Shown piece after piece: positions 25,445 through 36,808 of a stretch of 64,000 nucleotides of DNA. The DNA is taken from NCBI GenBank assembly GCA_003117195.1, contig BDSI01000026.1:614397-678396 (forward strand), written 5' to 3'. Under the pieces are notes generated by a model, which ran no database searches, was not told where the DNA came from, and saw only the letters and a list, made by a program, of their open reading frames with translations. The first letter of the stretch is position 1. Each line of letters starts with the position of its first letter. Source of the stretch: Eudorina sp. 2006-703-Eu-15 (taxonomy: Eukaryota > Chlorophyta > Chlorophyceae > Chlamydomonadales > Volvocaceae). The position numbers and the translations under genes were made by a program.

Positions 25445-25735
25445 CCGGCAGGCCTGTCGGATGGCGACTCGTGAGCCCCTGTGCTGGGTCAATACATGAG
25501 CTCTCTGTGGGCCCAGATTCTTTTAGCTCCAGCATACCGTACGTGGCAGCTGGGTCCTACGCATGCTTCTCTGCTGGTGCATATCCCCTGGCGTGGTGCT
25601 GGCCGGGATTGAGTCGTTTCGATGTGCGTGTGGTACCACCTTTGCGGCGCTTCTCGTCGTTGGGCGGCGTTGCTCCGGGAGGCGCCGGCAGTCACCGATG
25701 CCCCATGAGCGTCCACTCATGGGGCACTAACGCTA
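25445..25735. repeat. Possible dispersed repeat, copy B
   Basis: Partner of 18264-18600. The left end GGCAGGCCTGTCGGATGGCG and the right end CAGTCACCGATGCCCC match in order. The right end includes a hairpin, GCCCCATGAG ... CTCATGGGGC (about 25699-25727). Confidence 0.3.
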
Positions 25736-26391
25736 GTGACCGTGCTGCCCCGGGCCTGTTCAGGCATGGACTGCGTGCATGCGACCCTTGGGTCGGTCGG
25801 CGGGAGCAGTACGACTGTCGATGAATTGACAATTGCAGCAAAGTGAATCCCTCGCCGCCAAACTCCCTTGAGGCGTGTGACCGCTTAGCGATGCAGCTGC
25901 AGCACGTGCGTTTCAGCCCGGTGACGTGGGGCTAAGGCCGCAGGCAGTCTGTAACAACCCTGCAATGCACCGAATGCGATTATGATGCCCTTTGGACGTG
26001 GACGGTGTGCCAGGGAGCGCACAGTTGAGGTTTAGCTAACGAAACCCAGCCGAACTTGATATGCTATGACTTATGGAAACTATTCAATGATAGACCATTT
26101 TCCCTGAGCACGACAACATGCCATAACGAGTAAGTCCACCGTCCTTGATCAATCTGAGTAACTATTATGAGTCAACTTTGATTGCAGATTCTCGGGTTGT
26201 ATCCTCAAGTCCACAAGTAACAAAAGTTTTATCCATTACGTTAGAGGCCTTCGCAAAAAGTGGACAAAAGTTACAGGTACGGCACCAACGTACTTTTGCT
26301 TTTTGGCTTCAAGTGCCGGTCATGTGCGCAACGGTCCCCGTGAACCCCTCAACTCCACTCAGCGTGCACCTGTAACTTGTTGCATTCTGAA

Positions 26392-29360
26392 ATGGCCGCC
26401 GCAGACACTCTTGCTTTCCGGGGCACCTTCTACCATACGCCGACCTATGGTCAGCTGGAAGCCTTGCGCGATGCGGTGATTGTCATACAGGATGGCAAAA
26501 TTGTCCGTGTGGCATCTGCGGATGAAGAAGAGGCAGTGATGCGCGAGTTTGGGTTGGGCGAGGTTCGGCGTCTAAAGGCAAGTAGGCCCGACCCGATGGT
26601 CTTGCGGACGACGGGTGAAAGTCGATACGAAGCTGACCCGACTGAAATGCTCTACAGGATGGGCAATATTTTGTGCCAGGCTTCATCGATACGCACGTCC
26701 ATGCACCGCAGGTTAGTGTGATCCTGCGACTAACCCGTTTCCTTGCATAGTGCAGTTCTAGTGCGTGGTGAAGCGCAAGTAAGATTTAGTTTCTGGTGTC
26801 ATTTTCGATTAATCGCACAAGGTGCATGCGTCTGCTAAACTCCCGTCGCGCCCTGTTGAAATTACCCTGACACAGTACAAGTTCACGGGCACCGGCACCG
26901 ACGAGCCCCTCATGGAGTGGCTGAAAAAGTATACCTTCCCGGCGGAGAGGTCCTTCCAAGACCTGGACGCGGCGCGCCACCGCTACGCCCTGCTTGTAAA
27001 ACGCTTCCTGGCCAACGGAACCACCACGGCCATGTACTACGGATCCTTGCACCTGCAGCCCAACCTGATTCTCGTGGACTCCATCGAACGCCTTGGACAG
27101 CGCGCGGTGGTTGGCAAGGTATGTTCAGAGGTTGGGGTGACCCAAGGGGTCGTAAAGTTGACGGTTTTGGATTGCTGGTGATGGATTGATCCAGAATTCC
27201 GGTCGTGCAAGTCGGGTTTGGTTTTCGCGCTTTGGAAATCTTGGTTCTTCGCCAGCAAGCAGGTGGTTATTCACCTCGCACAGCAGTTCCACAGTGTTGT
27301 CTGACCCACGTTTTCGTTGACGTAGGTCAACATGGACCGCCATTCGCCGGATGACTACATTGAGAATACCGCTGACGGGCTGCGGGACGCGGAGGCATTC
27401 GTGACGTACACCCTGGGCAAGAAGTGCCCCCGCATCCAGCCCTGCATCACGCCGCGCTTCATCCCCACCTGCACGCCCGAGCTTATGAAAGGTAGGAGGG
27501 CCGCAGAGGACATCAAGGCAGCGAAGCGAACAGCAACATCCGTTTGTTGTAGGATTGATGATCGTAGGTTAAGTTGCGGTCATGTTCCTCCAGGAGTGCT
27601 CACCCGTGCAGTGCTTACCTGCTTATCGCCACATGCCTTATTACCGGCTGCAGGCCTGGCGGAGATCGCCGCCAAGTACGGCTGCCACATCCAGTCGCAC
27701 ATCTCCGAGTGCTGCGGGGAGGTCAACTGCGTGCGCGAGATGCACCCCGAGTACGCCTCCGATGCGGCGGTGTTTGAGGAGATGGGGCTGCTCACGTCCC
27801 GGACCGTCATGGCGCACGGCACCCTGCTGTCCGACGACGACATCCGCCACCTGGCGCGGCGGGGAACCGCCGTCAGCCACTGCCCGCTCTCAAACTTTTT
27901 CCTCGGGGACGCTTTCTTCAAGTAAGCTATCCGCTGCAGGAAGCCATCTTTCAAGGATCTACATTTGGGTTGCTATGCAGTCGGACCGCAGGAGCGGAGT
28001 GGGTTGCAACCCACAACGTATCCTCTGACAATCTGTAATGTCTTGCACCGCGCAGGGTGAACCACGCGCTGTCGCTTGGGCTCAAGGTGGGTCTGGGCAC
28101 GGACGTCGCGGGCGGCATCTCGCCCTCCATGCTGTCCGCGCAGCGCATGGCGGTCGTCAACAGCCGCTGCATCCGCGCACACAAGCTGGCAGTTTCAGGC
28201 GGCACCATAGTCACCCCGGAGATGGAGAAGGATGTCATCACGTTCAAGGAGGCGCTGTGGCTGGCGACCGTGGGCGGCGCACAGGTGAGCTGTTGAGGGT
28301 TGAGGATTCAAGGCTTGGCGAAAACATTTCCCTGACATGTACGTATGTGTACGTGTTACATACCTGAACGGGCCTTGCGCTGGCTGAGGGCTGCTGACCC
28401 AGTCCCAACGGAAAGACCGCCGATGCGCCGGAGCACTCTGCTCCCTTGGCGGGGGAAGCAGAAGGGCGTGACGGGCCGGATCTCCCCTTGCTTGAACTAC
28501 AGAACGCGCGCGCGCTGAAGAATACGGAACGGAAGGAAGGGTCTCGGCCATACCGCGGCTGGGCACCCTGCAGCAGCACCTGTGCTCCGCGGGCTCCGGT
28601 TGGCCCTCCTCATTCCTTGCAGCATCTGGGGCGTCCCACCCGGGGTCCCACCGGCGGGCACATAACTGGAAGACGCCCTGGGCTGTAGCGTGGCGCTAAG
28701 CAGAACGTCAACCATCAATCTCTAATGCAGTGCTCCTGTGTTTGTTTGTGTGCACCTGTGCTCAGGCCCTGGACCTGGCCGACCGCGTGGGCACCTTCGA
28801 GGTGGGCAAGGAGTTCGATGCGCTGCTGGTGGACACCAACCTGGGCGGCACCGCGGGCCCCTTCGACGTCTTCCAGGGCGAGGACGACGACCAGCGCTTC
28901 GAGAAGTTCATCAACCTGGGAGATGACCGCAACATCATCGAGGTCTACGTGCAGGTAGGCGGGCTGGACTAGCCCTGCTGGTGGATTTATCTGTGGACGG
29001 GTAGACACGGTATCTGATAGCAGAAAGTTGGGTGCGAGTACATCACAGCCGTCGACTCATCGTCTGATTCCAGGTTTGCAAACCTGTCACTGCCACCGTT
29101 CTCCGCAGGGTGCGTGCGTCAAGCGCGGTGACGTCTTCCTTTTGGACGGCGCCAGCATCAAGGTCCCAGAGGACGACTCCGACAGGCTCATGTCCGCGCC
29201 CACGCCCGTCGAGCCAGAGGCGGCCCTCGTCGACCTGGCGCACCGGGCGGACAGCAGCGACGACGCGGCCTCCCTGGAGGGTGGCGCGACTGCAGGTCAG
29301 GACGCGAGCGGGGCCCCAGACTCGGAGTCTGCGCCGCCAGCCAAGCGCTCGCGCCATTAA
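26392..29360 (+). CDS. GDA: Guanine deaminase, tandem copy 2
   Basis: Exons: 26392-26577, 26658-26711, 26876-27118, 27326-27491, 27654-27921, 28056-28284, 28766-28954, 29109-29360; 528 residues. Exon lengths equal those of copy 1 except exon 6 (one codon shorter) and exon 8. All zinc ligands are kept (FIDTHVHAPQ, HIQSHISE, MAHGT, GLGTD), so both copies should be active. Intron 1 again begins with GC (AAG|GCAAGT). Exon 7 is identical to copy 1 over its whole 189 bp, and most of exons 5 and 6 is near-identical, while exon 1 is clearly diverged. The C-terminal tail differs in sequence from copy 1 but is again acidic, shares DRLMSAPTP, and ends AKRSRH. The start ATG at 26392 aligns with the copy 1 start. 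Confidence 0.93.
28364..28418. repeat. Dispersed repeat fragment, copy B
   Basis: Partner of 6447-6500, located in intron 6 of guanine deaminase copy 2. CTGAACGGGCCTTGCGCTGG, GAGGGCTGCT and GGAAAGACC align with the other copy. Confidence 0.5.
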
Positions 29361-29940
29361 GCGACCGAGGCTCGAGTGCTTGAACCGCAGCTGCGCTTCC
29401 GTGCAAGGCTTTCAGAGTGCTCGGGTGAAGACGTGAATAACCAAGGTGACTGCGTGGCGGCCGAGCTGGAGGCTCCTCGGTTCCTATCGAGGGAATGCTG
29501 GGCATTTGCCGCCGCATTGGGCGGTGTTTGTTCTATTTATTCTCGGGGCATCCGGCGGATTCTCGCAGCAGCGCGAACGCCATCCCCGTGTGAGAGGTTT
29601 CTGGGAACTGAACGGTCAAGGCCGCTGAGCTGGTGAGCCTCACAGGCACTATGTATCATGGCCGCATCAATGATTCTTCCTTATCGCTAATTGCGCAGTG
29701 CCCGTGGTTACTGGTACACTAGGATTTATCGCTCGTGTAGTTTAACGATTATGGCGCAATACCGTTGTATCCTACGTTGTACGGCGAAGGGTATCTGTGC
29801 GTTGTATGTATGCGGCTGACGCTACGAGATCATTGGTTGGACGAGGGAAGCGGCGGAGGGTCATGGCCACCTGCTGTTCGTATGCGACCGGCGACGTATG
29901 CAAAGCGCGTCCTGTGTGAGTGGAGTGGAGAAGCGTCCCG

Positions 29941-29945
29941 TGTAA
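29941..29945 (+). terminator. Candidate TGTAA polyadenylation signal, guanine deaminase copy 2
   Basis: First plus-strand TGTAA after the stop at 29358-29360, about 580 bp downstream. Confidence 0.45.
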
Positions 29946-30583
29946 CACTCGTACGGCAGCGCATATGCGCTGCGTGATGCGAGCTATGATCAGGTGTACG
30001 ATACAGTCCAGTCTGGGATGTGGAGAGAGGGTTGGTTTGAGTGAGTATTTAAGGGTGCGCTACGAGCGCGGGTGTGACAGGTAATGAGGGCTGATTGACA
30101 GCTGTTGCCGATGTGGACGGCGGGCATGTCTACAGGTGCCTGCCTGGATGGAGGCGCCTGAGGTGGAGCTTCCGGCTAATACGCTTGTGTGTGATCATGG
30201 GACGTAGAGCGTGTAGCCGTGTACTCACGTTTAAAGAGGACAGGCGCGGGCGTTTGTGTCGATTGCATAGTCAGTCGGTAATGTATGTATGGATTGAGGG
30301 ATCAAGGCAAAGGTGACGTGTGGTGCGGCATGGACATGCCAGGGCACTTTCTGCTCCTTGTGCTGCCGCAGAGCTGTGTTTGTCTATGCGTGGTACACCG
30401 GCCGGATGCGTTTAGGTGATGCGAGGCGGAGGAAAACATGCGGCAATTTTGACGGTTTACACAAGCCGCATTTCCCTGTCCCTTCACCTTTTTCCTGAAG
30501 GAATGTTGCCTAGACTAGGGTTGAGCCAGCCCCCAACCCCAGTCCTGCGTTCCTACCGGCGACGCAAGTCCAATGTCGCTTAT

Positions 30584-30593
30584 TTACATGTAA
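30584..30593. terminator. Palindromic TTACATGTAA, polyadenylation motif on both strands
   Basis: Reads TGTAA on the plus strand (30589-30593) and on the minus strand (30588-30584). It lies between two convergent genes. Use by the dynein transcript is likely, use by the deaminase transcript is possible. Confidence 0.4.
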
Positions 30594-31121
30594 AATCTGC
30601 GTCTGCCGTTCAAGCTCGCTTTCACGTCCATAGTACACAACACATCAAGACCACGATCAACAACATTGGAGAAGGACCTCCTGTTGTCTAAGAAAAACCG
30701 ACATCACAAATCGAACCCGAGCGATCCACAGCACGTCAAGTGGCCACGCCAGACACGGCAGCGGTCGTACGGCAGCACGTCAGGATACAATAATTGTATA
30801 ACCGAAAACGTCCGATGTCACAGACTTGACTGTTACGAACAGGGTGCCCCCATGCAGCCAGCTATCAGAGCTATCACTGATTGCCCAGCTTTCGGTCAGG
30901 CCCCATCACCAACACGGGCATGGTGGTGTAAGCGCAACAGTACTCGCACGCCAATGTGAGCATTTGCAGGCACTCCCTTGCAAAAAAAACACAATCACAG
31001 CACCACCAGCGCGCCCTCCCAATCCTGCCTGGCCAAAACTCCACTTGTCCATTCCGCACGCACCATAACGCACCATGACTGCCCTTGCGCGTCCCCAAAC
31101 CTTCCCCGCCCTAACGCTCCC

Positions 31122-34100
31122 TTACGCCGCCAGGTCATCCTGCAGCAGCAGCGCCACCGACGCCAGTACCCATTTGGCCGGCGCGTCCTGTGTGCGCAGC
31201 GTGAAGGTCGACACAATGGGCGAGTACACGTTGGCGCGTTGCATGTTGGTGTAGACCGGGCACTCGTAGTAGCCGTCCAGGTTGAACTGGTCGGCCGTGA
31301 CGGGCTTGACCTGCAGCACCGGCATCGCCGGGTGCAGCTCGTTGGGCTTCGAGTCGCGCAGGCAGCCGTCCTCGCGGTCCCAGCGCGCGCCCTCCAGCAC
31401 CAACCCGTGCACGTACACGCCCAGCGGCGCCGGCTCCGTCACCTGCTCCGCGCTCGTCATGCGCGTCACCTCCGTCACAAACTTCATCACATCCAGCGGC
31501 AACTTGTTGGCGCGCGCGAACGTCTGCATGACGGCCGTGAGGAAGGCCTTGGGGTTGAACAGACCTGGCAGCCACACCGACGCGGGTGTGATGATGTCGC
31601 CGGCGGTCCAGGCCGACAGCTGCTCGTAGCGCTTCAGCACGTCGCCGTACCAGGCCGACAACGTGTACACCTCCTGCACACGCGTGCTCATGCAGCTCAT
31701 CCACAGCTCCGGAACCGAGTTGGAGGCGATGCCCTTGGCCAGCTTCTCCATGTTGTCAGACATGTTGAGCGCGCCGTCCAGGCCCAGCTGCAGTTCCTCC
31801 ATGCTGCGCTTCATCTCCAGCAGCAGCGCGTTCATGCGCGTCGCCTCCTGCAGCGCCACCACCACGAACGGCGTCTTGTCCTTGACGCGCAGCTCCACCT
31901 CCACCATGTTGAACGGCTCCGGCAGCCGTTCCTTGTAGCTCTCCAGCGCGGAGCGCACCGAGTTCTCGCCACCGCCGCCGCCGCCGCCACCACCACCGCC
32001 GCCACCGCCCGTTACCTCCACTACCGTCTTGAACAGCGTCTCGCCCAGGCTGGTCAGGAGCGACAGCTCCGCATTGGTGTGCATGCCGTACACCACCGGG
32101 CTCTCCGCCGGCAGGCTCGTCTCAATGTACTCCTTGAGCGTGGCATAGTCGGTGGGCACCGGCGCGCGGAAGCCGGGCGCGAGCTCCAGGGTGGGCGCCT
32201 CCCAGCCGGCCGGGTCCTCGGGGCTGCCCGCCGGCAAGATCTCCGGCCGGATGAGCACCTCCAGGTAGGTGTTGCAGCAGCGGCGGTCCATGCCATCAGT
32301 AATGTGGCCGCCGTAGAACACCTCGCCAAACATGTACTGCAGGTCGCGCCACGGGATCTGCTCGTACGCCTCCAGATAGTTGTACAGCACGTCACCGCAA
32401 GTGGTGAGGTCACCCATGTTGAACGAGTAGCCGCGGCAGAAGCCCAGGCCGGAGCCGGAGCCGGTGCCGATGCCCACGCCGAACTTCTTGCGGCCCAGCA
32501 GCAGCGAGTGGTAGAAGCAGAGGCCGAACAGGATCGACCGGAACGCCACGCGCTTGGCGGGCGTGGAGGGCCGGTCGCACTGCTCGGGCGTGAAGGCGGC
32601 GAAGGCGCGCCGCATGTTGGACTTCATGTCCGAGGGCGGCTCGTTGGAGATCTTGATGCAGGTCTGCAGGATGGACTCGGGGATGATGTTGGCGTGCGGC
32701 GCGCCGTTGATGGGCTCCGCGGAGAAGAAGCAGCGGAAGTCGGGGTGCGCCGTCTCCGCCGCGATCTCAAGCTTGCGTTCCAGCTTGGGGATCCAGCCCT
32801 GCATCAGGTGCACGTTGTCGAGGAACACCCAGCCGCCCTCGCGCGTGTACTTGTCCAGCACCGCCTCCGCGGGCGCCTCCTGGCCCTGGCCCATGGAGAT
32901 GAGGCACAGCCGGCCGTTGGCCACGCTGTAGCCGCACTTGTTGGCGTAGATCTCGATCTCCTTGCTGGGGCTGTAGCCGGGGAAGAGGATGAAGAAAATG
33001 GGTGTGGCGGAGGAGGACTCGTCCATCATGGCCGCCGGCGAGAAGGCGTCCTGCAGCCGGACAGAAGAGGAGGGGCACCGGCGCGGCAGCGGATCACGAC
33101 ACCGTCGGCAGGCGTGTCAAGGACATGCAGAAGCGTTCAGGACACCACAGGTGGGACAAACGGGGTTGGAGCATGCGTGTGTGACGGCCACGTGTGCAGG
33201 ATAACACATTCCGGCGCCATAACACACGCGCACACCTCAGGTGGATCCGACAAGCATGTCCAACATCATACACACACACATCCCTCACGGTTTCGTGCTC
33301 TTTACATACGCATCATCATGATTATCATCAGCATCATCACCATCACGGTTGACGCACCTGGTTCACGTACGCGGCACCCATCATGTGCTCGCAGAAGTTC
33401 TGCAGCGCATTGGTGATGCGGTCGGGCCGCAGCGCCCGAATGATGAGCAGCTGGCGGAACTCCGACAGGCGCGCCCAGTCGCCCGGCATGTTGCTGCGCT
33501 CCGCCGCCTCGTTGTTGCACCAGGCGTACCAGTCGTCGCTGTTCTTCTCCATGTCCTTGGCCAGGTGCGCGAAGCACGGCAGGGCCGTCAGCACGTCCAG
33601 CGCCGACCACTGCGACTCCGTCATCCACCTGCAGGAGGGCACCAGCGCGGCAGCACCATGACCGGGGAGACGTCAGGACAGCGGGCATCGAACCCCTGCG
33701 GATAGGATAGCAACTGCTCGCCACGCCTTCGCCGCCGCCGCAACACACGCTCACCACCCACGCATTGCCAGGCGCGCACGGGACATGCCCCGTGCCCGCC
33801 ACTGAGACTAGCGCGAGCGAAAACGTGCAGGGATTAACCTGGCACTGTCCTGGCAGTATAACCTGACACTGTCGTGTTGATTGGGTTTCGTATTGATTGG
33901 CGCGGTACCATACTCATGGCTAGGAACCCGGGGGAACACGCTCTCACCGGCTGAGGTCGTCGGTGATGGGCGGCGGCGTGGGGTTGCGCATGCCGCGGCA
34001 CAGCGCCTCGTACTCGGATGCGTCAACCGCCTGGCTTCGGAGCAGGATGGTGAAGGTGAGCAGCGTCAGCACGATGAGCTTGTCGCGGTCGAACAGGCCG

Positions 34101-36808
34101 CGCCGCGTGTAGTTGTACACGGTGAACGTGCACGTCTCCAGCAGGCTGATCAGCCGCTCCTCCAGCGCCTCGGGCGACATGGCGAACGACTCCTCCTCCT
34201 CGTCGTCCTCGCCCACCTGGCTTCCGCGGCCGCCCTGGGAGTCGGGCAGCGACGCCTGCGACGCCTCCACCACGGGCAGGCCCTCCTGGCTGGCGCGGCG
34301 GTCGCTCACGCCGCTGCTGCGCCGGGCCTTCTCCATCAGCTGCTGATGGTCCATCGGCTGTTGGATGATGGGATGCGGGAACAATCAAGGCAAACGGCGG
34401 GGAGACCGGGGGGATCGGTCACTGACAGGGATGGACTCGTACTCACTGGGCCGGTGACCGGGGACATGCACGCATCAAGTCACTTCCAAGAAATGAGCAC
34501 CTATAGGGATGTATCCGGATTGCTCGCACGGTGTGCGGGGTGGGCCCAGACCACACCGGTGCGGGACTCCAGGTGGGGGACATGGAGCGGAGACGTCGCA
34601 CAATGGCCGCTCTCCTCGCATACGGCAGGAGATGGAGATGCTGGGTGCAGGGGATGGTGGGTGCAGGAGATGGTGGGTGCAACCAATGCACACCCGGCCG
34701 TGCACACCTGGTCGCGGAGCGAGGGCGTCTTCTGGAGGGCCTTCTTCTTGCGGCCTCCCGGCGCGAGGTCCAGGCCACGGCTGAACACCGTCACGAAGGC
34801 GTTCAGCGAGAACTGGTAGAACGCGTGGATCTTGTTGAGCGAGTTGAGCAGGAAGAACAGCATGGCGCCCCGCGCCGCAACGGTGCGATACTTGTTGCGG
34901 TTCTCGTTGATGGCCTGCTCGGTCTCGCGCGACTCCTTGACCTGGAGGGGCGGAACAGGCAGGGGCCACCGCAGGCACACAAGGGTCATGGTCACGCAAG
35001 GCGAGCCAGAATCAGGGACATCAGCGGGATCGGATATGCGCGTCTCTGTCGTCAAGGCAAATGTGATTGCTGCTGAAGCGGCCGCAGCCAGATCCACACA
35101 CATACCACGTTTCCCTGCCTTGCAAGCCGAACCAGACACACATGGATGGGATGTTGGGATGGACACACACGCGCGCGCATAACACATTTACAGCCGCGTG
35201 GCGGCCACATGTCATGTGCCCTGTCTTTAGAGCTCGCCACGCAGCCCCGTGTCCATCCCCCCGTTCCGGTGCCCTGCCCCCACCTTCTCGCTGATCTCCG
35301 TGGACACCCGCTTGGCGTCCTCCAGCGACTCAATCAGCGCCACGTCCTCCGTGATGTCGCCCTCCGCAGTGGACAGCTTGAGCAGCAGCCCGTCCTCCAG
35401 CTCCTTGAGCTTGATCGTGAACTCGGTGTTCTGGATGATCAGCTGCGTCTTGGTCTCCTCCAGGTCCGGGCGCTCCTTGTTGACCACCAGGGCCAGCAGC
35501 TGGTCCTCCAGACCCTGCTCCGTCACCGTGAAGTTGATCAGGGTCGTCTCGGCCTGCGGACACGGAAGGAGGGGGCGAGGCGCGGAGGAAGGCACCAGAT
35601 GTGCGCCATCAAGGAGTCGTCGCCAGACAGAGCATGGAACCGCGGCCGCGCCACACGGCTTTGAGAGCGCAGCACAGGAACACGCCCCTCTTTGCGCACG
35701 GGTGCAGGCTTCCTGTACAGCCCATATCCGATACACGGTGCATCAAGAAAGGGGAACGCGCCAGGTAAAAGCGCACGCCCAGGGCGCTTCCTCCACCCGG
35801 CACCGGGCATCTCGGCATTCGGTTTTGACGTGGTGTGCAGCACCGCACCGGCGGGCGCACTGCTGGCCGCCCCGCGCACCTGGATCTCGGGCGGGTAGTG
35901 CGGGTTGGAGAGCTTGGTGTGCATGAAGAGCTTGAAGTTCTTGTTGTACTCGCACTCCTTGTCGCCCAGCTTGACGTACAGCGAGCGGCCCTTCTTGAAG
36001 GTGGAGCGCGTGATGACCGGGTTGAGCACCGCGTCAATCGTCTCACCCATGTTCTCGATCAGCACGCTGTGGCCGCTCTCGATGGCGCGCTCCATCACGG
36101 ACAGCATGTTCGGGGCGCCCATGCGCGTCACCTACAGCCGCAGCGTACAGCGAGAACAGAGCGCAAAAAGCGCACCGGCGTGAGGGGGTGGGGGTTAAGT
36201 CAAATAAAAAGAAAGAAACCAGAAACGAACCCGGGGGTTGGGTTGAAAGAAACACCGGGGGTGGGGGTGTGGTGTAAGCCTGCCAAACGGTGTCAACAGA
36301 CGCCAATGCCACGGGTACGGTGCGTCCTACGTCCTCTTCAGGCTGTCGGTCAAGCACCCGTATCCACAGAACGCATGGTGTGCGGCAGCATGTGCGATCA
36401 AGCAGCGTGCAGCACGCTCCGCCGGCGCCGTGATGTTTCGGACCGGCACGTGGATGATGCAGTATCGGGAGTATCAGGCGTGTCGCACCTGCAGGTTGTT
36501 CTTGCTCTCGCGCTCCTTGATCCACAGGATGCCCTGCAGCTGCGGGTCCATCATGAGGCTCCAGCGCTCCGAGTTGGTGAGGATAGTGCCGTTCTGGACG
36601 GAGGTCGGGTCGGACGGCAGGCCCTCGCGGATCCAGCTGGCCACCAGCGCGTCGTCTACGAGCACCTTGAGCGGGTCGGTGATGCCCTCCGTCATGGGCA
36701 TGTGCCGCTCGCGCAGGAACAGGATCCAGTCATCGATCAGCTGGGCGCGGAACTTGGCGGTGAAGGGGCCGGCATACGACACGAAGGCGGCGGCCAGGAG
36801 CATATCAC
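31122..36808 (-). other. ODA11: Dynein exons 27-33: AAA5, AAA6 and C-terminal domain
   Basis: Exons: 36808-36489, 36131-35880, 35553-35284, 34941-34708, 34357-33948, 33628-33358, 33050-31122. Includes [20 protein letters not shown] (AAA5 start), a low-complexity acidic/Ser-rich linker in exon 31 (about 34350-34190), and the C-terminal block ending [14 protein letters not shown]. About 14 consecutive glycines (roughly 31972-32013) interrupt the C-terminal domain. Confidence 0.93.

Larger units (their letters stand above)
24715..26391. other. Spacer between the two guanine deaminase genes
   Basis: About 1.7 kb. It holds a TGTAA at 25007-25011 (likely 3' end of copy 1), a GT microsatellite at 25164-25184, a telomere-like TTTAGGG stretch at 25330-25366, and a possible dispersed repeat at 25445-25735. 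It becomes AT-rich from about 26040 toward the start of copy 2. No coding sequence that I can support. Confidence 0.6.
29361..31121. other. Convergent 3' flanks of guanine deaminase copy 2 and dynein
   Basis: About 1.76 kb with no coding sequence I can support. TGTAA on the plus strand at 29941-29945 fits the end of the deaminase transcript. The palindrome TTACATGTAA at 30584-30593 carries TGTAA on both strands and can serve the dynein transcript, about 530 bp after its stop. Confidence 0.6.

Noticed and set aside
30978..33416. 812-codon open frame on the plus strand
   Set aside because: It lies opposite the last exons of the dynein gene and encodes His/Arg/Gln/Val-rich sequence typical of the reverse strand of GC-rich genes. 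The minus-strand frame has clear dynein motifs.
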